A model generated the notes under the pieces. The model was not told where the DNA came from. It made no database searches and was given only the letters and a program-made list of their open reading frames with translations. From assembly GCA_028023455.1 (NCBI GenBank), contig JAQFVV010006634.1:479159-543158 (forward strand): DNA of 64,000 nucleotides. The letters are read 5' to 3'. Shown one piece after another: positions 1 to 11,829 of this stretch. The position numbers were made by a program, and so were the translations under genes. The DNA comes from Epiperipatus broadwayi (Eukaryota > Onychophora > Udeonychophora > Euonychophora > Peripatidae). Numbering within the stretch: the stretch's first letter is position 1; each line of letters opens with the position of its first letter.

Positions 1-1010
1 TTTTTTTAAAGAAATAATTATTATAAAAATTAAATACATCTTTATGGCTGAGAAAAATGTTTTTAATTAATTAAAGCATTATCACTATTTGCTTAGCAGT
101 TTAAGACTTGGTCACTTCATAGAACAATGTACAAAATGAATCAGCAAATCGTCGCAATAACGCATAGATAAATTTAGTGACTAACATAAAGAGGTTGAAA
201 ACAAAATACCCTCTAAAGACATATGAATATTAATGATATTTTTTAAAAATTGTGAAGGTAGAAAAAATGAAGCATATATGTTTCAATATAAAAATACAGT
301 CGTTTGATAACTAATGTTTTAAACAAAACCAAGCTTTTCATAGAACTTTAAAAGGTCATAATAAATTAATCACGCAAGATGTTATATGATGTTTGTGCAC
401 TACAGATGCAAATCTGATCAGTAAATCATTGATCTTTTCTCTTGAGTCCATCAAGGCAAAAAAAGAAAACATATGAGGCAATAGGTAAAATAAAATATTG
501 TAGAATAATGTAATAAATAAAATATATAAATCAAAAAAATAATGGTATAAACTTATGAAAAAACTTTCTCAGTAGATTAATAATGGTCTAAGGAAATCAA
601 TTCTATTTATATATAAAAAATATAATCAATTTACTTCTTAGCTTAATATCCAATAGAATATCATATTTCTATGCTTTATTTTAATATCCATTTTAGAAAC
701 TATAATGCATTTTGTTTATTCTACTTCAAGGCTATCTGTTATTAGAATAAATAATTAATCAATATTAAATGATAGAACTATCTTATAAATACTCAGATTA
801 GTTTTTGTTTATTGGACTTCTTTAACAAGAGACATCAGATTTGCTAATATAGTGTAAATGTAAATGCAGTGGTCCTAATTGTTAAATGCTAATATCCAAA
901 AACTAGTCTGATGATTTGGGTATGCCACTGTCATATAGACTTCTTAGATTAATCACATTACAATGGATAATCTAGAAGAGATAATAATAGTTGGACAATT
1001 GAAATCTTAA
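1..1010. other. AT-rich DNA, no gene seen
   Basis: Every frame is broken by stops at short intervals and no protein motif, tRNA-like box or long repeat is apparent. Short A and T runs are frequent. I see nothing to annotate. Confidence 0.6.
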
Positions 1011-1014
1011 ACTG

Positions 1015-1190
1015 GATTCCAAGAGATTGTAAAAGAGACCACATGTGAGATGAATTGAAATAAAGTGTGCAGGAATGATGTGTAGAAGAGAGGCTAGTTA
1101 TCAGAGAAGATGGATTGAACTTGGAAAGACCTTCATCCTGCAGTGATAATGGTTGTTAGTGGTGCTGATGAATGGATAATGCTGAAGTAG
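1015..1190 (+). pseudogene. possible decayed transposon coding remnant
   Basis: This stretch is purine-rich and less AT-biased than its surroundings. Joining plus-strand frames gives fragments such as RRWIELGKTFILQ and DGLNLERPSS. They recall the tryptophan/arginine-rich tail seen after the reverse transcriptase of many invertebrate retrotransposons. Several stops and frame changes interrupt it and no catalytic motif is present. It could equally be non-coding sequence with a purine skew. The assignment rests on general resemblance only. Confidence 0.18.
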
Positions 1191-1194
1191 ATTA

Positions 1195-3599
1195 GAGAGA
1201 ATAAATTTAATTTTCTAATACTTCGACATGAACATTATTTATGTATAAAATACAATAGAAATACCCATGCTCTAAAAATGTGTAACACTAAAGATAAATA
1301 TGAAATAAATTCACAAATCATAATTACTAAGTGGCTATTCACTCTGTATATAATGAACTATGTCACGGCAGGTTATCGAGTCACCATTTCTCAGCAACTG
1401 TGTTAATTCCAAATTATTATCTGTTAAACAACATTATAATAAAATTTAGTATTATTTATGTAAAAGTAATGATTAATTTTCTGTTTCATATATGTGGTGT
1501 ATAGAGACAAGGTTTAAATGGATGAGTGTCATTAAAGACTTGAGAGATTTAAAGGTTCCTCTAATAATGTTTAATCTGGGTTTTTTTCCGGAGCTCTAGT
1601 ATCATATAACATCCTAAGCTCTAACATTTGGTTATCTTATTAATATATTTTATATATTGAAATAAATGATGGGCACGGATAAATGATTATTTTTAATTTT
1701 TAGATTAATAAATAATATTTTTATATGCAGATAGAAGAGAGGATATGGACACTGGGTTGTGTTTGGTTTATCTATGAATTTCTTTTCAATGTGTAACTAG
1801 ATTAGAAATTTCTTAAAAATAATACATTTTGCACTAATATATATATATATTATAATACAAAAAATCGCTATTATTATACTCGACTTTTTTAAGTAGTGAG
1901 AGTTTGGGCTAATTTTCAATCTTGTTTAGCGAAACGGCACATCATCATCAACTAATTAATATTAGTTAGTTATATTGGCTAAAAAAACATCTAATAAAAT
2001 AATTAGTTTTTTTCATATTTTCTCAGGTTTATAATTATTTTTGATGATTATCAAAAATGAAAATTAAAATAATATTTTTACTTATAAGAGTAGTTTTAAT
2101 ACTAAAAAAAACAATTTAATGAATGAAATAAATTATTTGAATCGAGAACGCAATTTTTTAATTTGATAGCTCTAGATATTAATTACGTAAAAAATATTGG
2201 TAAAAATAAACAGATTTTGATTTTAAAAATCAAGTTGATGGTTTGATTCCAAAGATTTTTTTGGTTATCTTAGAAATTAGTTTAGAACAGAAAACGTAAA
2301 AAAAAAAAAAACAAGTTCTATACAGCCGGGATTTGATAGAAAAAGCAGACTATTACATCACAAAGCTTATTATAATAAAATTTAAATTTAAAACAAAAAC
2401 AATATTGTATATACTATACAAAATTTAAGGTCAACATATATAAGGTTATCATTAAATTTTTTCTAAACAGTTTAATTATGAGGAATAAATGTTTTACTTT
2501 GATGCGTGTGTTCTTGCTTATTGTTATCATTATAGAACTTAAAACGAAATATAGAAGAAAAAAGGCTGTAAGGTGCAATATTTCTTAATCATTAAAGAAA
2601 ATGATATTCAAACTGTCACTTCGTATTAGAAAGCTGTGGTTATTTGCATAAGTGAAAATTTATTTTATTCTTTGTTAAAAAAAATAATAATAGTCATAAA
2701 ATTATTTTTCTTTTTCCATTAACAGAAGATAAAGTGAATAGAAGTTAAAATTTTTAAAAGCAAATGAAAAAAGTCTAATCCTTCAACTGCCAGTTGGCAA
2801 GTTTTTTTTTTTTTTTGTTAGAAAAATGAAAACTAATAACTATTTTTTACTTTATATTATTCCTATATATGTATGTAAAAAAGATGCAACCGATTTAAAT
2901 AATTTACAGTAAAGAAAGATCTCCAAGATATACTTCAAAGAAAATAAAACAAAAAGGCATTATTTATCAGGTTAAGTCACACATCAATTGTTGAAGAGTT
3001 TATAGTTTTATTTCCTACTTTAATTTTTAACTAGATATAGTTGGCTACTGGATAAAGTTGAAAGTTTCACTTAAATTTTATTTTAGATTTGAATCGGTCA
3101 AAACTAAAAGCGGCAAATGCTTAGCAAATACACCATGGAGTCTTAAATTTATAACACTTTCTTTAATTATGTAATATTAGTACTAACTTAATTGTTTTTG
3201 AAAAAGTCCAATATCTAAATATCAAAAAAGAAATATCAATATGCAGATAGCTATAAGATTTTAGGTGAGCAAATTAACTGTTTCAAAGGAGGTTTATATT
3301 TTAGTTTCATTATTCAGTTTAATTCCTCTTTTTTTCTTCAAATTATAATATCACAATTTTTTTATATATTTAAAAGGCATTTATTGCTCTATAAGAATCT
3401 ATTACACAGATTAAAAAAATAAAACATAACTTTGATAATGAGAAAGAGTCTATGACATATTACATATTAAGAAATATGTTTTTATATTATTGTCTTATAT
3501 ATCATTATTTACATAAAATAGTTTTAAAGTTTATTAAGGAGGGAAAAAACTATATAAATAATAAAAAAAAGATATCTAAATCTTGAGGTTTTACCATTA
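1195..3599. other. AT-rich DNA, no gene seen
   Basis: No open frame of useful length, no inverted or tandem repeat longer than simple A/T runs and a short (TA)n at about 1838-1850. Homopolymer runs occur near 2300 and 2803-2816. Nothing else is supported. Confidence 0.6.
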
Positions 3600-3655
3600 T
3601 TGCATTCTTTTTTAGAGAATGGTTACATCTTAATATTGTTTCAGATGTTGTTGCA

Positions 3656-4290
3656 TTAGAGACCAGGGGTCATCAAACATTGTGTGGAATGATAGTTTTT
3701 TATCTCTTTCTTTAAAAGTTTCCAGTTTATTCCAGAAGGTGTATGGGGTTTTCTTGGGTTGCATGCATGTGCACAAAACAGCATATAACACAAATGTGCT
3801 AGCACAAAGGTTTGCAAAAATTCCTTGTTTGAATGTCTAGAATAGAATATTAATATTATATTTGAGTTGTGAAAAAGTGTTGGTATTGCTTTGTTTATGA
3901 TCCCAAGGCCCTCATATTCAAAGAAAACGATGATATTGAGTTTAAGAATCTTTATGTAAAGACTGCATTGTTCATCAACACTCTTGTACTGTCTTCTGTG
4001 CCTATAAAAGTGAAGTATAGGTAGGAATTCTATGTTTATTTTGATAAGAAAATCCAAATATTTTAGGTTCAATTGACCGGAATTTAAATTTTTTAGTCAG
4101 TTGTTTGTTGTTTATATTAACTATTGTTTTATTTTCATGATTTGAGGTAGGGATTTGAATAAGGCTAAATATTTGCCAATATTTGTATTTTGGACTGGAG
4201 GGGATAAAATTAAAGTTAGAAATTGTACAAAGTGGTACACTGAAAATTTCCCAGAATTTGAGTAATGGTTGTAGTTTGTCAGTCGGCATT
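3656..4290 (-). pseudogene. LINE ORF2 C-terminal region remnant
   Basis: Two overlapping minus-strand frames (4289-4002 and 4072-3656) read as one protein after a frameshift. The first includes LQPLLKFWEIFSVPLC, the second ends NPRKPHTPSGINWKLLKKEI. The segment IILIFYSRHSNKEFLQTF may be a worn RNase H-like strand, but catalytic acids are not recognisable, so this stays tentative. The location directly downstream of the reverse transcriptase fits the 3' part of ORF2. Non-functional. Confidence 0.55.
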
Positions 4291-4299
4291 ATTTTTAAT

Positions 4300-4840
4300 G
4301 TTTCTATTATATGTGGGAATAATTTGTTATATGTAATAAAAAAGTTTACTGTTTTTTTTGTATTTTAAATGTATTAACCATATGTAATCCAAGACCATTG
4401 ATATTTCAGGTTATTGTAGTTGATTGAGTGAGATAGCTGTAGTATGATTTCCCCAAACTAGCCTTTTTAATTGAGAATATATTTTCCTAATAAAAGCTTT
4501 TGTATATATTATTATTGGTGAAAAATATAAAATTCTTTTCATAATGAGAAAATTGAATAGAGAAATTTTTGAATAAAGAGATAGGTATGACTTAGAAAGT
4601 GATTTTATTAGGCTTTCACTCTTGTCATAGAGTTTTTGTTGTATTAGGCATCACATTGCTAAATTACTTAGATGGAATGGAAATCCAAGAAAAGGAGTTG
4701 GATTCCATTTGAAGTGCTACTTGTGTGTTTTTCCTGTGTTGATTGACCAAACACATGATTTGTCCATGTTAAATTCTAATTTATATTTTGTGGTAAAATT
4801 AACCAGGATTTTTTGTAACTTAAGAAGTTGCTTAGTTTAT
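4300..4840 (-). pseudogene. LINE reverse transcriptase, post-palm region remnant
   Basis: The minus strand gives, with stops removed, a stretch including KLQKILVNFTTKYKLEFN, then a Cys-Trp element, then TPFLGFPFHL and SQLKRLVWGN. The pattern of 'leucine-rich helix, LEFN-x-x-K-S-x, FLGFP' matches the palm-to-thumb region that follows the YxDD box in non-LTR reverse transcriptases (the usual motif is YLG-x-P). In-frame stops occur throughout, so this is a fossil. Confidence 0.6.
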
Positions 4841-5303
4841 TTCTTAAGGAATTTATTGCTCTAAAATTACAAAGTAATATCAAGTATGTGTAAGTTCATT
4901 TTTCTTCTGTGTTTTAGATCATTCTGCTTTTGAGTCTAAATTAGTTGGTGGTGTTGATGTGTATCCTCTTGACAGCAAGCTATGTCTGTTTCTGTAATCA
5001 TTTTCTTTGTTTATTATGAAGTATGCTTTGAAGCATTCTTATGGTGGCTAATGTATGTGAAATAGATTCCATGTCTCCTCATATCTTAGTTTGGTAGCTA
5101 GAGTTTTGTCTCTTTTTTCATTTTTGAAAGCTTCTGTAAAAAGTATATGTTTTCATCCTGCTGTGGAATTGTGAACATCTTCATGCATCTGATTGTCCAC
5201 ATGGCATATGTAATAAATACGGACAGTCTGATGATTGCAATAGTCATTGATAGAAATATTGAAATTAGCCAGAATTTTTTGTAACTTAGGAATTTGTTTA
5301 GTT
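4801..5303. repeat. internal duplication inside the LINE reverse transcriptase
   Basis: A roughly 37-bp block at 4801-4838 is repeated with few changes at 5266-5303 in the same orientation, an offset of about 465 bp. On the minus strand both encode the same peptide (TKQxxKLQKIL-x-NF). The intervening DNA does not read as reverse transcriptase. A 16-bp direct repeat (ttgatagaaatattga) also sits at 5247-5262 and 5305-5320. Likely a local duplication or insertion that split the palm domain. Confidence 0.6.
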
Positions 5304-5443
5304 GTTGATAGAAATATTGATATACCATCCATATATTCAATGACTGTGATGATGGTATTAAGTATTGGAATGAATATTCCTGGAAATTCTTTCTCAATCT
5401 TCAAAAAGTAAAGGATTTCTGTATGTAGTAAAAAGAAGAGCAC
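5260..5443 (-). pseudogene. LINE reverse transcriptase palm (YxDD box region) remnant
   Basis: The minus-strand frame reads VIEYMDGISIFLSTTKQIP. This aligns with the reverse transcriptase catalytic box C, normally hydrophobic-Y-A-D-D followed by hydrophobic residues; here the second aspartate is a glycine (YMDG), so the active site is lost. It lies between the fingers remnant (5647-6216) and the post-palm remnant (4300-4840), as expected for one ORF2. Confidence 0.65.
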
Positions 5444-5646
5444 TTAGTGGGGAATCTTGTGGTATTGAACAATGTGGAATAAAGGCTGGAGTCAATTTTC
5501 CCTTCAATTTTATGTGTATTTCATGAATTATGAGTGGTTAGTTAGTAGGTATAGGATCACTTTAGCTACCATATATTCTGCTAGGGTATTAATAAGGAGG
5601 TCTATTTAAACAACTTCAAATGCAGCCTTAATATCCAGTTGAATCC

Positions 5647-6275
5647 CTAATGGACTGTATTTTTTCTTTTTCTTACTGCGCTTATGATTGTTTTAAAGAA
5701 AAAGGCTGCTTGAATTGTTGAAGGACCCTTCTTTGCAAATTGGAATTCCAATAATGCAGGTAGCAGATATGGCTCTAGTTTGTCTCTTAATATAGATTCT
5801 ACAATTTTAATTTCTAGTGGAACCATTGATATTGGCCTAAGATTTTGAAATGACAGAATTTTTTCTTGTTTTTTAATAAATGGTACAAGGGATATTGGAT
5901 ACATTCCATGTATTTGATAGACTTGTTTAGATATGTAATTACCCAAGTTTTCAAAATATTTTGATGTGAAGTGATTTAAATGATTGAAAACAAAGTGTGG
6001 TATGCCATGAATGCCTGGATGACTTGGGTCTGGGAAAGAAATTAATTTAGCACTAAGTTCTTCTGATGTGAAGAGAGGCATGTTTTCATATTTCCCAAGA
6101 AAGTTTGTATATGGGTTGAATTCCTCCCTGCTTTGCAGTTTTCTTTGGTAATGAATAAACAGGGGATATAGCATAGTTTCTCCTGTATATATTTTATTTT
6201 CATTATAATAATGCAATAGGTACTCTGACAGTTGGAGTTTGGTCTAGTCTCCATCCAATGTAGTTTCTCAACCAA
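5647..6275 (-). pseudogene. LINE reverse transcriptase fingers/palm remnant
   Basis: A 189-residue open stretch on the minus strand. It contains HPGIHGIPHFVFNHLNHF (motif 0/1, usually 'GPDGIP'), then NLRPISMVPLEIKIVESIL (the hallmark 'YRPISLLP...KI.E.I'), then a conserved QF..KKGPSTIQAA (usually 'QFGFRKGRST'). This is the standard fingers-to-palm order of non-LTR reverse transcriptases. The frame is lost at about 5647 and again above 6216. An upstream overlapping frame (to 6275) continues the protein. Confidence 0.85.
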
Positions 6276-6480
6276 GTGTGGGGGCTGCTTATATATATAT
6301 TCTTTTTTTTTAATTGCTAAATACTGTCTAAGTTTTTAACATGTGGATTTGTACTGGTTTATTAAGATTTTAATTCTTATATTGTCACTATTGGATGGTG
6401 TAGAGGAAATTAGTTTTTATGTAATTTGTCCGCAAGTGCTAATAATCTTGTTGGTGGAGGTTTATTCTTTGTTATATGAT

Positions 6481-7043
6481 AGACATTGTAAACAGTAATT
6501 TAAAGTAAGTGGTCTATCCTCACACTTTCACTTCCAGTACTTAAGATTTGCCCATATATAAGCATTTGGGTTGGGTAGAATAAGTGGATTCATTTTATTC
6601 TTTCCTAAATACTATATCTTGTGTTGGGAGTCAAAGTATTCATTTATTATTTAACACTCATAAAAAGTGCATGCACAATAGCTTGACAGGCTAATATTTA
6701 ATGTGTTACAATTTATAAACATGCACTATATAAAATAAATGCTTATTTACATATGTTTAAGTCTCATTTGAGAATGACATTTAGTAAATTCTAGATAATT
6801 TCGCCGACGTCATTCATTCAGACATCGTAAACAGTAATTTAAAGTGAGTGGTCTATCCTCATGCTTTCACTTCAGTACTTAAGATTTGCCCATATATAAG
6901 CATTTGGGTTGGATAGAATAAGTGGATTCATTTTATTCTTTTCTAAATACTATATCTTGTGTTGGGAGTCAAAGTATTCATTTATTATTTAACACTCGTA
7001 AAAAGCACATGCACAATAGCTTGACAGGCTGATCTTTAATGTA
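6481..7043. mobile_element. nested repeat: about 1.66 tandem units of a 340-bp element
   Basis: Positions 6481-6715 are repeated at 6821-7043 in direct orientation at an offset of 340 bp, with a linker between them. The whole block is bounded by ttatatgat at 6472-6480 and again at 7044-7052, a clean 9-bp target site duplication. The LINE reading resumes across it. A third, more diverged copy at about 34360-34680 begins and ends within what is linker here, so the units are circularly permuted relative to each other. No coding capacity. It could be a tandem-type non-autonomous element or a satellite monomer that transposes. Confidence 0.8.
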
Positions 7044-7199
7044 TTATATGATTGATTGTAAATGACAGGATATTAATGAATACAATTCAGGTTGTATGGT
7101 GTTAAGATATAATATGTTGAATTTAAATAATTTAATATATATTTCTAAAAATTGGTATTCTGTAGTATTAAAAAGGATATGAATTGTTTTATCATATGA

Positions 7200-7890
7200 A
7201 ATTGAGTTTTTTGGAATAAGTCAAGATTCATGGAAACTATTAAGGCTAAATGATCTGAAAAAGGTGAGTTTTTTAATGAAAGGTTAAGCATATGAAGTAA
7301 CATTGGGGAGTAAAAAATTCAAGTCTGTTAGTGATGTATGTCTACCATTATTAAATATATATGAATTATTCAATAAGAAGTTTCATCACCCTCATTAGTG
7401 GAAAAGAGAATATGTGTAACCATCTAGAGACAAAATTTTCATAACTCTTGTTGAAATCTTTTAATAGTAAGCAAGGATATGGTGATATTGCAAAAAAAAA
7501 ATTGAAGTCAGTATTATTCTATTTATAATATATGAGCCTGGAGAAATGTAAACAAAGACAACATTTAAAATTATTGCTGAGTGATGTAGAGTGATTATTA
7601 ACTTATGTGGATCAATATACAATATTTTGAAAGATTTGAAAGGACAAGACATGGCTATAATTAAACCAGTTCCTGCTGATAGTGAGTTGGATGATTTGGA
7701 AAAGATTGAGAAACCTTGGTTATGAAGATATTTAGATGGAGCAGTTTGTGAGCCACTATAAATTTGGTTTCAAGTAGGCCTAATAAGTGGGGTTAAACAA
7801 TGTCAAACCATTTAGCTAATTGGAATATTTTGTTTGGGTGATTTAATCCCCTGATATTAAATGCTCCAAATTTTATTTTCATTTTGGGTT
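7200..7890 (-). pseudogene. LINE APE-type endonuclease remnant
   Basis: The minus strand reads FGAFNIRGLNHPNKIFQL then LLGLLETKF, the N-terminal 'xxN-I-R-G-L ... ETK' signature with the catalytic Asn and Glu. Next comes an 'AGTGLIIAM'-like stretch and VVFVYISPGSYIIN. It ends with PFSDHLALIV, whose SDH box (7250-7258) carries the catalytic His. The order and spacing match the endonuclease domain at the start of LINE ORF2. The frame is broken by stops and shifts. The protein would nick target DNA to prime reverse transcription. Confidence 0.78.
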
Positions 7891-8179
7891 AGTCTAGGAG
7901 AATTTTTAAAAAAAATTAATTTTAAAATTATTTATTTATTTTTCTTAAATCATTGACTTGAATGTCATGAATAAATCAGTATTATTCATTTCTGATACAT
8001 TGGCATTTGGATTCATATTTCCAGTAGTGTTTTTGTTAACCGAAGAACAAAACACTGACATTGTATCTTCAATAATAATTTAACCTTCGTCTGAAGAGAG
8101 TTCATGTTCTATTTCATGAGTAGTATTTGTAGTGGTCTTAACTTTCTTTTTATAACAAGCCTTATTTCTATCTCACTTT

Positions 8180-8760
8180 TTATGAGATTGTCAACCAAGC
8201 TTGCATTTGGAATTATGCTCTTCACTGGTAGGAATTGCTGGAACATTTGAAAAAGATATTAATGAGTCCATAATATTGGATGATATCTTACTGAGTGTTA
8301 GAATTGCTATATCATTATTAGCTTGTATGCTGTTTTTGTATTGATTTACAGATGGATTTGTATTCACTTCATTAGTTGATTGGTAAACTTTGTCTTTAGC
8401 TATAGTAAGAAAATCATCATTATTCATAAAGTCAATCCTTGTTCTAGAGGTTGATTCTAATTCCTTATTTGATAACTGTTCTATGGTTGGTGTTAACTTT
8501 CTTTGTTAGATGCATATATTCAAGTTCCATTCTGGTTATAGATGTTTCTACTGCATTATCAGATAACTGTGTGTTTGTTGCTTTTTGACTATTTTGGGTA
8601 TGTTCTTTTAATTTGGCACATATGTATGAGGCAGTGGCATTCATATCACACTGTGGACAGAGTAATCTGGGGCAAGTATTTATTGTATGACCTCTTTGGT
8701 TGCAATAAAAGCATTGATATTTGAGTCCACACATTATAAGTAGGAGCATGGCTTCTTGAT
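8180..8760 (-). pseudogene. LINE ORF1, gag-like CCHC zinc-knuckle remnant
   Basis: A minus-strand frame (8749-8465) includes CFYCNQRGHTINTC, a textbook CX2CX4HX4C zinc knuckle (8671-8713). A Cys-rich LLCPQCDMNA stretch follows. Such knuckles bind RNA in the ORF1 protein of several LINE clades. The protein continues in another frame to about 8191 with an Asn/Ser-rich tail. It lies upstream of the endonuclease in the same orientation, consistent with ORF1 before ORF2. Confidence 0.75.
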
Positions 8761-9508
8761 CTATGATTTGGGTAAAAATATTGTTTGGATCTATGTGTCA
8801 ATGTAACTTAACTTAGAATTCAAAACTATTGTCATATATTGGAACAGCAGTATATTTTAAGTAGTTTGGCTAAAATTCTATGACTACTCCAAATGATTCC
8901 ACCAGTCTAAGGAAGTCATCAATATTATAATTAAAGAAGTATTTTTAAGCAAACCAGTAATAAAATTCTATCTGTGTTGATTTACTTTAATTAGAACATA
9001 ACCCCTAACTGTTTTAACCATTTTTTTTTAAATTTCTTTTTGCTTTTTATTATGAAATTCTATGGCAATGTGTCTTGGATTAGGATGTTCTGCAATTTAA
9101 AAGATTGTATCCCATAGATTGTACAATTAATGCTTCATATAGAAGATCTTTTTGAAATTTGTATAGTGTATAGTGGCAAGTATTATTGATGTTTTTGTAA
9201 AAAATCTTTTGAAAGAGTCAAAATATGTTTAGGTATTGTTGAATTGAAATACTCTGATATATGGTTCAGTTCATCATCAGACCAAGTTTGTTTACTAATG
9301 TTAACTTTTGGATTAGGAGGCTGTATTAGTAAATCCAGGTGAACAGTGAAATTAAGGAGTTGTGGCTTTTTTTTTTTTTTTCACTGATGTCATTATTATT
9401 GTCAGTTTGGGTTAAAATCCAATACAATTTATTAATGGAAATTTTTTTAGTAGCGTTTGCATATGTAAAACTTGAAAGATTGAAAGCATTTTCCTTACAG
9501 GAAGACAT
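8761..9508 (-). pseudogene. LINE ORF1 N-terminal portion, heavily decayed
   Basis: The minus strand shows an open stretch beginning at a Met near 9508 (MSSCKENAFNLSSFTY...) and then patches such as KQTWSDDELNHISEYFNS before stops accumulate. It is collinear with the zinc-knuckle segment downstream, which is the main reason for the call. No domain is recognisable. The true start of the element may lie slightly further up, near 9.6 kb. Confidence 0.4.
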
Positions 9509-9599
9509 ATTACACAGTTCATTTTTTTACCCCAATTTAAATATTTACTTGTTAATTCATTTATTGTACTATATAATTATATTATTCTAAAATAAATAC

Positions 9600-11515
9600 A
9601 CTTCTCTTTTTTTTAACATGCATTAATGGAAAATCATATTATTTTAATTTTACCTCATGTTGACAATGAAGAATTCTGACATATTTAGAAAAAAATGGAT
9701 TGCATGTTATAGATGAGAAAAACAATTTACAAATTACTATTAAAACAGAGGCCTTTAAAAAAAATAGATATGACATTAGTCTTAAAAAAGTTATTCCTCG
9801 GATATGTTTTCAGAACTGACAATCTATAATTAAATGCAAACATCATAGTTTGAAAGAACAATGAGAACTGTTTTGGTCACATGTAAACAATTCAAATACA
9901 ATAAATATGAAGAAATATAATAATGCTGTTGTGCTTCTTATCCTTTAACTTTAAATTCAATTTTTTTTTTTTAAAAAAAAGACTTTATTCCTTATTGCAT
10001 GAGAATTAATGATAATAAAAATAAAAACTCAATCTTTATTTTTTAGGTTTTTAATGCTCATCTGGATCAGAGGACTAATTTAATGTCCAAAGTTATTAAA
10101 AACAGTTGAACTTAAATAACTATTTGTTAGATTATATTGCAAAATATTGGACTTAAGGAATTTCAATTCAGACTTTAAAGCTACCTTCAGTCATTCACTC
10201 CATCTATACAACCAATACATATGACTGAAAAGAACTTGAAAGTCTGGGTTCAAATCCCCTCTAATTGCATCTAACTTAAGTATATATGTATTATACTTGT
10301 ATTTAAAATATTGGACTATGTAATGCATTTGTTTAGGAAAAAGAGCATCTATTATAAAAATGGTTAAATCCATGATCAAAATAATAGCATCACACAAAAA
10401 AAGTTATGGTAAGAAATTAACATTCAAAAAACACATCTAAATATAGATTTAAGGTAAGTCAATCATTAAAGTGCTCTAAGACTAAAAAATATGTTTGCTT
10501 TAAAAAATGTCATATACTCAACACTTTGAAATAATTTCTAAATTTTATTAGCTATATAAATAAACAGATGATGATATTTAGTATTGATGGATTGTTTTGC
10601 ATATAGTCATAGCAACATGTTTTTCTTGTCTCCTCATTTTTGTTTTTTTATTTAGAATTAGAATTACCATGTGTATGAGTTCCCTAATGTTAGCACAATA
10701 AACCATATTAGAGCGAAAGTTTGTTAAATCTCCCTCCCTTTTAATAATAAAAAACACAAACACAATTGATAAGACATTTTTTTACTAGCTTGTCAATTAA
10801 AAGTATTGAGGATTTGAGGATTTTTCCACTCTTGCTCAATATTCATTCATTAACGAATAATAAATAGAGCGTTAGATTTATTGACTTAGAAGGGGGGGAG
10901 GGTAACTAATAAAACATCGCAGTTTTAAGAGAAAAATCTATAAAAGAATATGTAATTTTAGTTGACTAAGATGTTTCTCTCATATCATGTCATAACAAAC
11001 AAATGTAATAGTATTACATTATAAGATGTTTTAATATGATATGGGTGAATTTACTTTCACCAAAAGTGCACATGGCATTAGGTTTTACAGAAAAAAAGAA
11101 ATCCTTCTCTATGCAGATGAACAAATGATTACACATTTGAATTATAAGCCTTTTGTATACTATAATGTTGAACAATAAACTTATTTTTTTTTATTTAAAA
11201 ATTTTATAGTCTTCAATACCATTCTTTCCATTTGCATTTAATTATAAGAAATTGTTGGTTCATTTATAATCAGATAAAAATATAATCTATACTATTTTAT
11301 TTTTCTAATTTATTTATTATAAATAAACTAGAAATATTTTTTTATGAGTTAAATTTATGTTTGAAAAGTAGAACTTAAAAAATTCCAATTGTTTAAATAT
11401 ATTGATAAAAGTTTAATTAACATAAGAATTGAGTTTATAAATATACCGGATTAATTCCACTTTTTAATTTAATTATTAAATGTTTTTTTTTTTACTTTTT
11501 CAAATTGTTCTTTTA
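9600..11515. other. AT-rich DNA, no gene seen
   Basis: Apart from the tRNA-like repeat end at 10185-10262, I see only A/T runs and short open stretches without motifs. A G run lies at about 10891-10901. Confidence 0.55.
10185..10262 (+). repeat. tRNA-B-box-like end of the hammerhead repeat family (fragment)
   Basis: The segment ends with GTCTGGGTTCAAATCCCC, a good match to the pol III B box (GGTTCRANYCC). It is closely similar to the end of the hairpin at 29213-29275 (aaagtctgagttcaaatcc). Upstream text 'cactccatctatacaacca' matches the flank seen at 57072-57090. The hammerhead part of the family is absent, so this is a truncated copy. Confidence 0.55.
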
Positions 11516-11825
11516 GAAATATCAAACTATATTTTTTTAGATACACTCAATTATTAGTAATAACATACAAGTTAGAATATAAAAACAGTTTGAGTGACAT
11601 AACTCTCCTCTCTTCTTCAGATGTTGTAGGTGTAGCCGTAGATAATGAACACATGACTTCTAGATTTTGAGAATAATGAGTTTAAAGTGACAGCCTAGCC
11701 TGCATGATTAGAACCTTGTGAAGCCTGCAACATATGAAGAAGAGAGAAGAAGAATACCATTCAAACAGCTTTACATTTACTTCTCTGTTACTACAAACAG
11801 TTGAATTTTTTTGGAACTGTACAAA
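11516..11825. mobile_element. foldback (MITE-like) element with long imperfect inverted arms
   Basis: The arm around 11583-11632 (cagtttgagtgacat, then ctctcttcttcagatgttg) is inverted at about 11723-11771 (caacatatgaagaagagag, then attcaaacag). Weaker pairing extends outward to about 11520 and 11825. The central 90 bp is not palindromic. The outer arm text resembles the arm of the foldback at 19633-20074 (shared 'caactgttagtaat'-type motif). No protein. Confidence 0.6.
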
Positions 11826-11829
11826 GTTT

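Larger units (their letters stand above)
3600..9600 (-). mobile_element. degenerate near full-length LINE (non-LTR retrotransposon)
   Basis: Read on the minus strand, protein remnants appear in canonical LINE order: an ORF1 with a CCHC zinc knuckle (about 8.7 kb), an APE-type endonuclease (about 7.9-7.2 kb), reverse transcriptase fingers and palm (6.3-5.15 kb), the post-palm region (4.8-4.3 kb) and a C-terminal tail (4.3-3.65 kb). All frames carry multiple stops and frameshifts, so the element is dead. A separate 563-bp repeat is nested at 6481-7043, and a block around 4801-5303 is partly duplicated. The 5' end near 9.6 kb and 3' end near 3.6 kb are estimates from loss of coding resemblance; no clear tail or target duplication was located. 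The clade (I, Jockey, L1-like or other) cannot be set by eye. Confidence 0.85.

Noticed and set aside
1156-1180. Hammerhead candidate at CTGATGAATGG
   Set aside because: No stem II, no GAAA at the proper place and no closing stem I.
6481-7043. LTR pair of a small retrotransposon
   Set aside because: The repeated halves do not enclose a coding or primer-binding region, and the third copy has different end points, which fits tandem units better than LTRs.
9268-9290. Hammerhead candidate on the minus strand (CTGATGATGAA)
   Set aside because: It belongs to the LINE ORF1 remnant and lacks stems II and III.
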